Assembly (NCBI RefSeq): GCF_001238275.1
Contig: NZ_LGTB01000011.1
Coordinates: 124,001-188,000 of the forward strand
Direction: 5' to 3'
DNA length: 64,000 nt
Source of the DNA: Bradyrhizobium viridifuturi
GTDB taxonomy: Bacteria > Pseudomonadota > Alphaproteobacteria > Rhizobiales > Xanthobacteraceae
In this document: positions 8,377 to 16,415 of the stretch, piece by piece
How the letters are laid out: every line of letters begins with the position of its first letter
Numbering within the stretch: position 1 is the first letter of the stretch
Notes under the pieces: model-generated
What the model saw: the letters and a program-made list of their open reading frames with translations, nothing else
Database searches by the model: none
What the model was told of the DNA's origin: nothing
Translations under genes and position numbers: made by a program

Positions 8377-9279
8377 CTAGCGCTCCGCAAGCGCCGACTG
8401 CGCCATCGGCCCCAGGATCCACTCCCGGAATGCTGCGATCTTCGGCAGCCCCTGGCGGTTGTCGGGGCACACGAGATAGTAGGCGAACTCCTCCAGATGT
8501 GCGGTCGCCAGCAGCTGGACCAGCTCGCCGCTCTCGATCTCGTTGGCGACCATCGCCGCCGGCAGCAGCCCAGCGCCCTGCCCGGTCAGCACGGCCTTCA
8601 GCAGCAGACCGCTGTCGTCGAACGAGGGTCCGCGCGGCGTGCGCACCTCGGCAATCCCGTTGGCCTGAAACCACAGGCTCCAGCCCTTGCGATCGGCGTC
8701 ATGCACCTGCGGCCAGGTCGCAAGATCGCCGGGAGACGGCGGCCGCCCGAGACGCGCGACCAGCGAGGGCGATGCGACGGCCACCATCTCGACGGTGACG
8801 ACGCGGTCGCTGCGCAGTCCCGGATAACGGCCGAGGCCATGGCGCACCGCGACGTCGATGCCGCTGCGCGAGAAATCGACCAGCGTGTTGCTGGTGACGA
8901 TCTGCAGGTCGATCTCCGGATGCGTGCTCTGAAACGACGCCATGCGCGGCACCAGCCAGGCCGACGCAAAGAACGGCGTGACGCTGACCGTCAGCGTGCC
9001 GACATCAACGGATGCAGCGACGCGGCGCGATGCCTCCGCGATCTGGCGAAACGCGTTGCGGATCGACGGCAGATAGTCGCGTCCGGCGTCGGTGAGATAG
9101 ATGCCGCGTGGCACCCGCTCGAACAGCTTGACGCCGAGATGGGCCTCCAGCGTCTTGAGCATCTGGCTGACCGCGCCCGGCGTCACGTATAGCTCCTCGG
9201 CCGCGAGCTTCACCGAGAGATGGCGGGCCGCGGATTCGAACGCCTTGAGTGCGTTCAGGGGCGGAAGCCGGTTTTCCAT
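8377..9279 (-). CDS. LysR-family regulator, GcvA-like
   Basis: A 300-residue protein. Residues 6-65 are the winged HTH (LNALKAFESAARHLSVKLAAEEL, then VTPGAVSQMLKTLEAHLGVKLF) in the form typical of GcvA-type LysR proteins. The remainder is a substrate-binding effector domain. It is divergent from the thioesterase/MFS pair. A dyad (9283-9298) lies only four bases upstream of its ATG and no Shine-Dalgarno is visible, so its message may be leaderless or have a very short leader, and autoregulation is likely. Effector unknown. Confidence 0.92.
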   Translation of the reverse strand: MENRLPPLNALKAFESAARHLSVKLAAEELYVTPGAVSQMLKTLEAHLGVKLFERVPRGIYLTDAGRDYLPSIRNAFRQIAEASRRVAASVDVGTLTVSVTPFFASAWLVPRMASFQSTHPEIDLQIVTSNTLVDFSRSGIDVAVRHGLGRYPGLRSDRVVTVEMVAVASPSLVARLGRPPSPGDLATWPQVHDADRKGWSLWFQANGIAEVRTPRGPSFDDSGLLLKAVLTGQGAGLLPAAMVANEIESGELVQLLATAHLEEFAYYLVCPDNRQGLPKIAAFREWILGPMAQSALAER

Positions 9280-9282
9280 GAT

Positions 9283-9298
9283 TTAGATTTTCTAATCT
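9283..9298. promoter_or_regulatory. Dyad operator next to the LysR start
   Basis: TTAGA-TTT-TCTAA followed by TCT. It shares TTAGAT and TCTAATCT with the stronger dyad at 9401-9421. Being adjacent to the LysR start codon, it would block that gene's own transcription. Confidence 0.6.
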
Positions 9299-9348
9299 CG
9301 GTCGCGCAGCAAATCTGGTTTGCCAATCCGAGGGCCTAGGCGCTCAAT

Positions 9349-9366
9349 CAGCATAACTTAATGCTG
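9349..9366. promoter_or_regulatory. Dyad CAGCAT-N6-ATGCTG in the divergent promoter
   Basis: A six-base inverted repeat with spacer AACTTA, between the two TTAGA dyads. LysR proteins often bind a recognition site and an activation site; this could be one of these or a different regulator's site. Confidence 0.35.
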
Positions 9367-9400
9367 AAAGCCGCGTCAACGCAGAGAAAGTCGAACCAAG

Positions 9401-9421
9401 AAGATTAGATTATCTAATCTT
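9401..9421. promoter_or_regulatory. Perfect 10-bp dyad operator upstream of thioesterase/MFS
   Basis: AAGATTAGAT-T-ATCTAATCTT is a perfect inverted repeat with a one-base spacer, 64 bases before the thioesterase ATG. It is the likely primary site for the divergent LysR protein. Confidence 0.7.
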
Positions 9422-9485
9422 TCGTTCCGGCACCCGCCAGCGGCTTTCGGTTCCTTGATGAAGCCAGGACTGATGGAACCAGGAC

Positions 9486-9992
9486 ATGATTGAGGCCCCA
9501 AACACACTCGCTCTGCATGAGACCGGTGCAGACGGCCATCCCAACCAACTCGTCGATCGCATCAATGCATCGCAAGTCGGCAGCCTGCCCGGACTGCTCG
9601 ACTTCCGGTGGCTCGAAGCCGGACGCGGCCACATCAGCGGCCGCTTCGAGATTGCCGCGAAGCACTTCTCGCCGCACGGCCTGCTGCATGGCGCAAGCAT
9701 CGTCGCGTTGGCGGACACCGCATGCGGCTTCGGCTGCCTCGCCTCCTTGCCGGATGGCGCGATCGGCTTCGCCACCGGAGAGTTGAAGACGAACTTCATC
9801 GGCGCCGCGCGCGAAGGCGTCGTGAGCTGCGATGCGCACCTCGTTCACGCCGGCCGCACCACCCAGGTCTGGGATGCCGAGATCCGCAGCGAGGCGACGG
9901 GCAAGACCATCGCGCTGTTTCGCTGCACGCAGATGCTGCTCTATCCGCCCGCCAAGGCAGGCGGTCGCACACCAAAGGGAGAACGATCGTGA
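9486..9992 (+). CDS. PaaI-type hotdog-fold thioesterase
   Basis: A 168-residue hotdog thioesterase, expected to hydrolyse an acyl- or aryl-CoA. The signature region is HFSPHGLLHGASIVALADTACGFG, with His-Gly at 64-65/68-69 and the catalytic-type Asp near residue 77. Its stop overlaps the start of the following MFS gene (GTGA), so the two are translationally coupled and under the LysR dyads upstream. A joint role in uptake or export of a carboxylic acid and turnover of its CoA ester is an inference. Confidence 0.88.
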   Translation: MIEAPNTLALHETGADGHPNQLVDRINASQVGSLPGLLDFRWLEAGRGHISGRFEIAAKHFSPHGLLHGASIVALADTACGFGCLASLPDGAIGFATGELKTNFIGAAREGVVSCDAHLVHAGRTTQVWDAEIRSEATGKTIALFRCTQMLLYPPAKAGGRTPKGERS

Positions 9993-11250
9993 GGAACGCC
10001 GTCATGCACGCCGGTTATCAAAGAGCAAAGCCGTTCTACGGCTGGGTCGTCGTCGCAGCGGCTTTCGTCCTGACGTTCATCGGCTTCGGCAGCGCCTACA
10101 CGTTCTCGTCCTTTGTCGAGTCCCTGCAGCGGGAGTTCGGCGCTCGCGCGGCTCGGTGTCGCTGGTGTTCTCCTTCGCGGGCTTCCTGTATTTCGGTCTC
10201 GGCATCGTCTCCGGTCCGCTTGCGGATCGCTGGGGCGCACGCAGGCTCGCCGTCCTCGGAATGGCCCTCGTCGGTCTCGGCATGGTGCTGGCGGGACAGG
10301 CGCAGACCATCCTTCAGGTCTATGCCGCCTATAGCATCGGGATCGGCGCCGGGGTCGGCTGCGCCTATGTCCCGACGCTCGGCGCCGTGCAGCGCTGGTT
10401 CGTCAAGCGGCGCGGTTTTGCGTCGGGCCTCGCGGTCAGCGGGATCGGGGTCGGGACGCTGGTGATGCCGCCGCTCGCGACCTGGCTGATCACGAGCCTC
10501 GGCTGGCGCGATGCCTACGTGGTGCTGGGCGTGGTCGCCGCCGTCGCCGGGATCGGTGCATCGCTGCTGATCGCCGACGACCCGCGCCGCTACGGCACCG
10601 GACCGGACGGCGATCCGCTTGAGGCAGTCTCCGGCGCGCCGCTTCGTCACGGCGTCTCGATCCGCGGCGCGGTCAAGACCGCGCGCTTCGCCGGGCTCTA
10701 TGCGGCCTGCCTGATCAGCGCGTTCGGGGTGTTCGTGCCGTTCGTGCACCTGGTGCCGTTTGCGGTTGATCATCGGGTGGCGCCGGCACTCGCCGTGCTG
10801 CTGCTTGGGATGATCGGCGTCGGCAGCACCGCCGGCCGCTTCTTCCTGGGCGGCATCGCCGACCGGGTCGGCCGCGATGCGTTCCTGATCGCGATGTATC
10901 TCGGCATGGCGGTCTCGCTGGCGATCTGGGCGATGGCCGGCAGCTTCTGGTCGCTCACGGTGTTCGCGCTGCTGTTCGGCGTGTTCTATGGCGGCTGGGT
11001 GGCGATCCTGCCCGCCGTGGTCACCGACCATTTCGGCGGCCGCAATGTCGGCGGCATCATCGGCATCCTCTACACCAGCGTCGCGTTCGGGACGCTGCTC
11101 GGTCCGAGCGCCGCGGGCTTCGCGTTCGACATCAGCCACAGCTATTTCATTCCGGTGGTGATCAGCGCCGCGGCCAACATCGTCGCCGCCTTGATCGCTG
11201 CCGCGACGATGCGAACGGCCTCGCCGATCGCCTCGATCGCACGGCCGTGA
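9989..11250 (+). CDS. MFS transporter (OFA/MCT-like), frame broken by an apparent 1-base deletion
   Basis: A ~420-residue twelve-helix major facilitator. The GTG at 9989 overlaps the thioesterase stop and has AGGGAG upstream. The first ~50 residues (FYGWVVVAAAFVLTFIGFGS, then YTFSSFVESLQREFG) are in one frame, the rest (SVSLVFSFAGFLYFGLGIVSGPLADRWG onward) in the next. Adding one G near 10143 joins them as EFGASRGSVSLVFS. The reading FYGWVV-N-termini and 12 helices fit monocarboxylate/oxalate-formate transporters. Likely a consensus error. Confidence 0.85.
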
Positions 11251-11336
11251 CGCCTCATGACGGTCGGTGACATCAGTGCTAGGCTTGGGGATCACCGCCT
11301 CCTCGGTTCGAGACCCCCCGCGACCCCCGCTTCGCC

Positions 11337-12041
11337 ATGACCAATGCCTGGAACTATCGGCGAGCAGATCGTGACGACATCGTCGAGCTGGCTTCGTGGC
11401 GCGGCGCCGGCTCGCTCGGCCTCAGGCCGCACTTCCATGATGAAAGCCAAATCGTGCTGGTGCTGTCGGGGTCACGCGCCTTTCGCATCGATGGCGCAAC
11501 GGTGACGGTACCGGCCGGCCATGCGGCGCTCATCCCGGCGGGCATGTTGCACGCACCGCTGCCGATGCCGGACGAGGAGACGGTTTGCCTGAACGCCTAT
11601 GTTCCGGCGAGCCGCGCCTGCTCGTCACTCCGGGTCATCGGCATCGGAGCGCGCTGGCAGCGCGTCGGCGAGATATCGCCCGAGCACATCCTCGAGATCG
11701 CCGACGACATGCTTTCGCGCACGCCGTCTCCATCAGCCGGGCTCGTCAACCGGTCCAGGCTCGGCGCCGCCCTGACGCAGAGCCTCGAGCCGATCGGCGC
11801 GGTTGCCGCAGGCTTCGGGCGAAGCCGCGAAGGGTTCAGCCGCATGGTGAGGCGCGAACTCGGCGTCGCGCCGCATGCGTTCCGCCTGCTCGCCCGGCTC
11901 AATCTTGCCCGGCAGTTGCTGCGCGCGGGCGAGCCGATCGCTGCGGTTGCGGCCGATGCGGGCTTCTCCGACCAGAGCCACCTCACCCGGCTGTTCCGCC
12001 GCACCTTTGGCACGACACCGGGCGTCTATTGGCGCGACTGA
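11337..12041 (+). CDS. AraC-family transcriptional regulator
   Basis: A 234-residue protein. An N-terminal cupin (LRPHFHDESQIVLVLSGSRAF, TVPAGHAALIPAGMLHAPLP) is followed by the AraC double HTH (GAVAAGFGRSREGFSRMVRRELG, AAVAADAGFSDQSHLTRLFRRTFG). It precedes the TSUP permease by 73 bases on the same strand. Regulators of this ARD-like cupin type often control adjacent LysE or TSUP exporters, so control of the next gene is likely. No operator was identified. Confidence 0.9.
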   Translation: MTNAWNYRRADRDDIVELASWRGAGSLGLRPHFHDESQIVLVLSGSRAFRIDGATVTVPAGHAALIPAGMLHAPLPMPDEETVCLNAYVPASRACSSLRVIGIGARWQRVGEISPEHILEIADDMLSRTPSPSAGLVNRSRLGAALTQSLEPIGAVAAGFGRSREGFSRMVRRELGVAPHAFRLLARLNLARQLLRAGEPIAAVAADAGFSDQSHLTRLFRRTFGTTPGVYWRD

Positions 12042-12114
12042 AGCGGCGTCACAGACGTTCCAGACGGACCGCGGCTCCGCCCGCTAGCCTGCTCACCCTC
12101 GAATTGGGTGACGC

Positions 12115-12879
12115 ATGGATATCCAGACAAGTCTTCTGCTGCTCGCCGCCGGTATCGCCGGAGGCATCATCAACGCCCTGGCGGGCGGCGCGACGCTGAT
12201 CACGTTTCCGGCGATGCTCGCGGCGGGCTTGCCGGCCGTCATCGCCAACGCATCGAATGCGGTGGCGATCTCGCCGGGGCATCTGATCGCAGCGCTCGCC
12301 GATCGCGGCAAGCTGCCGCCGCCGACACCGCGCACGATCAGCTTCGTCCTCGTCTCGACGCTCGGCGGCGCGATCGGCGCCGGCGTCCTGCTGCTGCTTC
12401 CCGAGCGGCTATTCGTGCTGCCGGTGCCGGCCCTGATCGGCTTCGCGACGCTGTTGTTTGCCTTCGCGCCGCAGATCCAGAGCCGGACCATCGGGCAGCA
12501 GAAGACCGCGACCCTGCCCTCGACCCGCGCGAGCGCGGCCGTGCTGGGACTGGCATGTGTCTATGGAGGGTTCTTCGGCGCCGGGCTCGGCGTCATCCTG
12601 ACCGCGGTGCTGTCGGTCACGGAGCCCAACGACATCAGGGCGATCAAGGCGTTGAAGAACCTGCTCGCGACCTGCGTGTCGCTCGCCGCCACATTGATCT
12701 TCATCGTGCAGGGAGCGGTGTGGTGGCCGGAGACGTCGGCGATGCTGCTCGGCGCCATGGCCGGCGGCTATGCGGGAGGTCACCTGATCCGGGTTCTTCC
12801 CGCCAATATCGTCCGGCAGTTCGTGATCGTGGCCGGAGCGGTGATGACCGTGATCTACGCCGCGCGATACTGGTTCTAG
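12115..12879 (+). CDS. TSUP (TauE/SafE) family permease
   Basis: A 254-residue inner-membrane permease of the sulfite exporter TauE/SafE family, with about eight helices. The first repeat has GIAGGIINALAGGATLITFPAML and the second GLACVYGGFFGAGLGVILTAVLS, the two glycine-rich signatures of the family. It exports or imports sulfur-containing or organic anions; the substrate cannot be told here. The AraC gene upstream is its probable regulator. Confidence 0.9.
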   Translation: MDIQTSLLLLAAGIAGGIINALAGGATLITFPAMLAAGLPAVIANASNAVAISPGHLIAALADRGKLPPPTPRTISFVLVSTLGGAIGAGVLLLLPERLFVLPVPALIGFATLLFAFAPQIQSRTIGQQKTATLPSTRASAAVLGLACVYGGFFGAGLGVILTAVLSVTEPNDIRAIKALKNLLATCVSLAATLIFIVQGAVWWPETSAMLLGAMAGGYAGGHLIRVLPANIVRQFVIVAGAVMTVIYAARYWF

Positions 12880-12903
12880 ATGGAGCGAGGGGAGCCGAGG
12901 CTC

Positions 12904-12984
12904 CCGGCTCGACAGCTGTTGAGCTTGAGCGTTTTCGCGCGAAGCGGTTACCGGTTCGCGGGGAGAAAGCGCGCCAAACGAAAC
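12904..12984. repeat. Interspersed element (CGTTTTCGCGCGAAG ... GTTACCGGTTCGCG type)
   Basis: The segment with GAGCGTTTTCGCGCGAAGCG, GGTTACCGGTTCGCG and GAGAAAGCGCG is a diverged copy of the element at 40402-40447. It lies between convergent genes (TSUP + and Sel1-like -). Confidence 0.5.
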
Positions 12985-13260
12985 CTAATGCGTCGTCATC
13001 CAGGCGCGGGCTTCGCGCTGGGCAGCCGCGATCTCGACATCGGACATCTGCTCGGCGACTTCGCGGCGGTGCGCGATCGCGTCGGTACGTCCCTTGAGCG
13101 CCGCCAGGTTGAACCATTTGTGCGCCGCGACGAGGTTGACCACGCCGGAGCGGCCGCTCGCCCAATACATGCCGCGCTCGAACAGCACGTCCTGGATTGC
13201 AGTCGCAGCAACCGGGACCGCGCTATCCTGATCGATGACCCCCTGAAACATTGTCGTCAT
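12985..13260 (-). CDS. Small Sel1-repeat-like protein
   Basis: A 91-residue protein with a single Sel1/TPR-like unit: FERGMYWASGRSGVVNLVAAHKWFNLAALKGRTDA, then AHRREVAEQMSDVEIAAAQREARAW. This short Sel1-type protein is recognised from many Rhizobiales genomes. It is cytoplasmic with no signal peptide. Sel1 motifs mediate protein contacts; partner unknown. Confidence 0.82.
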   Translation of the reverse strand: MTTMFQGVIDQDSAVPVAATAIQDVLFERGMYWASGRSGVVNLVAAHKWFNLAALKGRTDAIAHRREVAEQMSDVEIAAAQREARAWMTTH

Positions 13261-13336
13261 TCCCCTTTTTTTGTTGGCCGCCGCTCCCCCGAGCGCGGCC
13301 CCCGTCCACTGTTCAACTACCCTGATATCCCCGCGC

Positions 13337-13400
13337 TGATCCTTGGATCATGCGCCGGGCTGATCTCTTGATCATGCCCCGCGCTGATCCCGAGGGATCA
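13337..13400. repeat. Three palindromes at exact 24-bp spacing
   Basis: TGATCC-TT-GGATCA (13337-13350), TGATC-TCTT-GATCA (13361-13374) and TGATCCC-GA-GGGATCA (13385-13400) start 24 bases apart. Each is a perfect inverted repeat with arms of six, five and seven bases. They lie upstream of the Sel1-like gene, which reads away from them. Confidence 0.75.
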
Positions 13401-14100
13401 CCGCTCGCCGGTTGCCGGCTTGTTGGGATGATCATGGCCCATCAAATTTGAAGAGCGGTTTAAGTATCGCGATGAACGGGATGTAAACCGGCGCCGCCGG
13501 GGGCGCCCGGCGAAATCGCAGAAGTGCCTGTGCCGCAGGCACTTCTGCGTATTCGTGAACGCCGGTTTACCCTGGTGCTTCGGACAACGATAACCATGGC
13601 GGACAATGGCCCGCGGGCGCGCGACGGCCCTGGCGCGCAGTCAGTCTCGAGAATGACGGACGGGTAGCACGACCGCGAGCGATCCACCGAACGGCGCGCA
13701 GCCGGGTGCACGCACACATGCAACGCGAGGCCGTAAAGCCTGACGTCGGTCCAGAACTGGAAATGGGAAAATGGTTGGCGGGGCGCGGACTGCGCAGGCC
13801 GCCGGAACGAGGGGGTCGGCGAACACGTCAGGACCAGATTTCAGTCGGCATTCTCGCCGGTGAAATTGCGGAACCAAGCCGGTCCCGCACCGAACGAAGA
13901 AATCTCTGTTTCTTCTGCCGGACCGGTTTTGGGAAGGTTGCCCTCTCCGAAATTCGATCCAGCCGTTTGACCTGATGTCTCGCCGACACCCTCTTTCGTC
14001 AGCCAGAGCCTTGGGTGGGATGTGCCTCTCAGCAGTCCGTCCGCTGGCTCTCGCGACGTGCCGGCGTCAAGCCGCCGGCAATCCTCTCAAGGCGAGAGGC
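13401..14100. other. Long intergenic region without a convincing gene
   Basis: Holds the nested inverted repeat at 13483-13570 and further hairpin-forming sequence. Frames at 13460-13723 (-) and 13706-13975 (+) are open but have arginine/proline-rich, unstructured translations and were not accepted. Confidence 0.5.
13483..13570. repeat. Nested inverted repeat (cruciform-type element)
   Basis: Outer arms GTAAACCGGCG (13483-13493) and CGCCGGTTTAC (13560-13570) are perfect. Inside is a perfect 14-bp hairpin, CGCAGAAGTGCCTG-TGCCG-CAGGCACTTCTGCG (13517-13549). The structure resembles an interspersed palindromic repeat rather than a simple terminator. Confidence 0.75.
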
Positions 14101-14199
14101 TTACTTCTTCTTGGCGACCTTGCGGGTCTTCTTCGCAGTCTTCTTCACTGCGCTCTTCGCCTTCTTAACCTTCTTCGCCTTCTTTGCCTTCTTAGCCAT
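14101..14199 (-). CDS. 32-residue lysine-rich peptide (histone H1 tail-like)
   Basis: Seventeen of 32 residues are lysine, one is arginine, and the rest are mainly alanine, valine and threonine in KKA/KKV/KKT steps. There is no acidic residue and no signal peptide. The ATG at 14199 is preceded by the strong site GGAGGGCAAC, which decides the start. Composition resembles the basic tails of alphaproteobacterial HU/H1-like proteins, so nucleic-acid binding is likely but inferred. It stands alone, with repeat-rich DNA downstream. Confidence 0.75.
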   Translation of the reverse strand: MAKKAKKAKKVKKAKSAVKKTAKKTRKVAKKK

Positions 14200-14748
14200 G
14201 TTGCCCTCCAGTATGTGAGATGGCTCTACTTCGCTGCGTGCACTCGGGAATCGATATGCACTACTTCCCGAATACACCAACAGATCGAAAAAAACAGTGT
14301 CCCGCTTAAGGAAGTGTTGACGCAGCGGTGGCAGTGCGCACAGCGCGCGCCGCCGTTCAAATCGACGACGCATTCGCGCGACGATGCAAGAAGTGCAACA
14401 GCTGTCGACATCGGCATTTGTCAACGTTGCGGGAAATGCCTTGTATTGTAGGCTTTCATTGAATTCGCATTGAAGCGATCGATGCGCGATCGTCGTTGCG
14501 TTGAGTCGCGGGCGGCGACGAAAAGCGGCGCGTGGCCGACGCCGAGTCGTAATTTTTGGCAACGAAAAAATTTTCGTGGGAAAGACGGCTTTTGCCTCGT
14601 TTGCGGTCATCCGAGCCGGTTTCGCGAACGAATCGCAGCTTCGCCGATTCGGCGCCGAGGGCGTCAGTGCGACCGTCGAGGGAGGCTGTGAGCTGGGATC
14701 ACGCCGCGTTCACGCGCGCGCGACGAGGCGAAAGGCGATCGCGCGAGA
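14200..14748. other. Intergenic, upstream of the lysine-rich peptide
   Basis: No acceptable gene on either strand. The part next to 14200 must hold the peptide's promoter; no consensus was assigned. Confidence 0.4.
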
Positions 14749-14793
14749 GCATGATCCGGTTGGATCATGCGCCAAGGACAACATCATTGTCCT
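14749..14793. repeat. Palindromic repeat plus hairpin after gatB
   Basis: GCATGATCC-GGTT-GGATCATGC (14749-14770) belongs to the GATCATGC repeat family seen elsewhere in the window. It is followed by AGGACAA-CATCA-TTGTCCT (14775-14793), seven bases beyond the gatB stop on the minus strand, a possible weak terminator without a T-run. Confidence 0.6.
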
Positions 14794-14799
14794 GTTCGG

Positions 14800-16287
14800 T
14801 CAGATGCCGAGCTTCGACTTCAAGAGGTCGTTGACCGCCTGCGGGTTCGCCTTGCCGCCCGACGACTTCATCACCTGGCCGACGAACCAGCCGACCAGTT
14901 GCGGCTTCGCCTTGGCCTGCTCGACCTTGTCGGGATTGGCGGCGATGATGTCGTCGACCACCTTCTCGATCGCGCCGAGGTCGGTGACCTGCTTCATGCC
15001 GCGCGTCTCGACGAGCGCGCGCGGATCGCCGCCCTCCTGCCAGACGATCTCGAACAAGTCCTTGGCGATCTTGCCGGAAATCGTTCCCTCGCCGATCAGA
15101 TCGACGATCGCGGCGAGCTGCTGTGCCGACACCGGCGAGGCCGCGATCGCAACGCTCTCCTTGTTCAGCCGGCCGAACAGCTCGTTGATCACCCAGTTGG
15201 CGGCGAGCTTGCCGTCGCGCGCCTTGTCGGCAAGACCCGACAGCACCGTCTCGTAGAACTCCGCGCTCTCGCGCTCGGCGACCAGCACGCTCGCATCATA
15301 GGGCGACAGGCCAAAGCCCGTAATAAAACGGGACCGCTTCTGATCAGGCAGTTCCGGCAGCTGCGCCTTGAGGCCGTCGACGAAGGACCGGGTGAACTCA
15401 AGCGGCAGGAGATCGGGATCCGGGAAGTAACGGTAGTCGTGCGCCTCTTCCTTGGAGCGCATCGAGCGCGTCTCGCCCTTGTTCGGATCGAACAGCCGGG
15501 TTTCCTGGTCGATGGTGCCGCCGTCCTCGATGATCTCGATCTGACGCCGCGCCTCGTACTCGATCGCCTGGCCGATGAAGTTGACCGAGTTCATGTTCTT
15601 GATTTCGCAGCGGGTACCGAACGCGGTCTCGCCGTAGCGGCGCACCGAGACGTTGACGTCGGCGCGCAGATTGCCCTTCTCCATGTCGCCGTCGCACGTG
15701 CCGAGGTAGCGCAGGATCGAGCGCAGCTTGGTGACGTAGGCCTTGGCCTGCTCGGCATCGCGGATGTCGGGCTTGGAGACGATCTCCATCAGCGCGACGC
15801 CGCACCGGTTGAGGTCGACATAGGACATCGTCGGCGACTGATCGTGCAGCAACTTGCCGGCGTCCTGTTCCAGATGCAGCCGCTCGATCCCGATGGTGAC
15901 GCTGCGGCCGCCGTCGAGCTCGAGCGATACCTCGCCCTCGCCCACGATCGGCGACTTGTACTGGCTGATCTGGTAGCCCTGTGGCGAGTCCGGATAGAAA
16001 TAGTTCTTGCGGTCGAACACCGAGCGCAGGTTGATCTTCGCATTCAGCCCGAGACCGGTGAGCACCGCCTGGCGGACACACTCCTCGTTGATCACAGGCA
16101 GCATGCCCGGCATCGCGGCATCGACCAGCGAGACATGGGAGTTGGGCTCGCCGCCGAACGCAGTCGACGCGCCGGAGAACAGCTTTGAGTTCGAGGTGAC
16201 CTGGGCATGGACTTCCATGCCGATCACGACCTCCCAATCGCCGGTGGCGCTCTTGATCAGTTTATGCGGGGCGGCAGCTGCGGTCAT
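14800..16287 (-). CDS. gatB: Aspartyl/glutamyl-tRNA amidotransferase subunit B
   Basis: GatB binds mischarged Glu-tRNA-Gln or Asp-tRNA-Asn, phosphorylates the acyl group and receives ammonia from GatA. The 495 residues match family length. Recognisable parts are [63 protein letters not shown] and the C-terminal YqeY-like tail domain. The start at 16287 ([10 protein letters not shown]) was chosen over the upstream ATG at 16356. It is the last gene of the minus-strand gatC-gatA-gatB block. Confidence 0.97.
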   Translation of the reverse strand: MTAAAAPHKLIKSATGDWEVVIGMEVHAQVTSNSKLFSGASTAFGGEPNSHVSLVDAAMPGMLPVINEECVRQAVLTGLGLNAKINLRSVFDRKNYFYPDSPQGYQISQYKSPIVGEGEVSLELDGGRSVTIGIERLHLEQDAGKLLHDQSPTMSYVDLNRCGVALMEIVSKPDIRDAEQAKAYVTKLRSILRYLGTCDGDMEKGNLRADVNVSVRRYGETAFGTRCEIKNMNSVNFIGQAIEYEARRQIEIIEDGGTIDQETRLFDPNKGETRSMRSKEEAHDYRYFPDPDLLPLEFTRSFVDGLKAQLPELPDQKRSRFITGFGLSPYDASVLVAERESAEFYETVLSGLADKARDGKLAANWVINELFGRLNKESVAIAASPVSAQQLAAIVDLIGEGTISGKIAKDLFEIVWQEGGDPRALVETRGMKQVTDLGAIEKVVDDIIAANPDKVEQAKAKPQLVGWFVGQVMKSSGGKANPQAVNDLLKSKLGI

Positions 16288-16415
16288 GGATCTCGGTTTC
16301 CGGATAAGTGATATCTGGGATGGATTGGGCTTCGCGCAACCAACCGCGCCAGTCAAGCCGGCTTCCTATCCCCCTTGCAGTCCCTCGGGGCCCGGCGCCA
16401 GCGCATGAACGCGGA

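Noticed and set aside
13460-13723. Open frame on the minus strand across the nested inverted repeat
   Set aside because: Arg/Ser/Pro-rich with no ribosome site, and it runs through a palindromic repeat; not a plausible protein.
14501-15256. Plus-strand frame over the gatB end
   Set aside because: Shadow of gatB with atypical composition.
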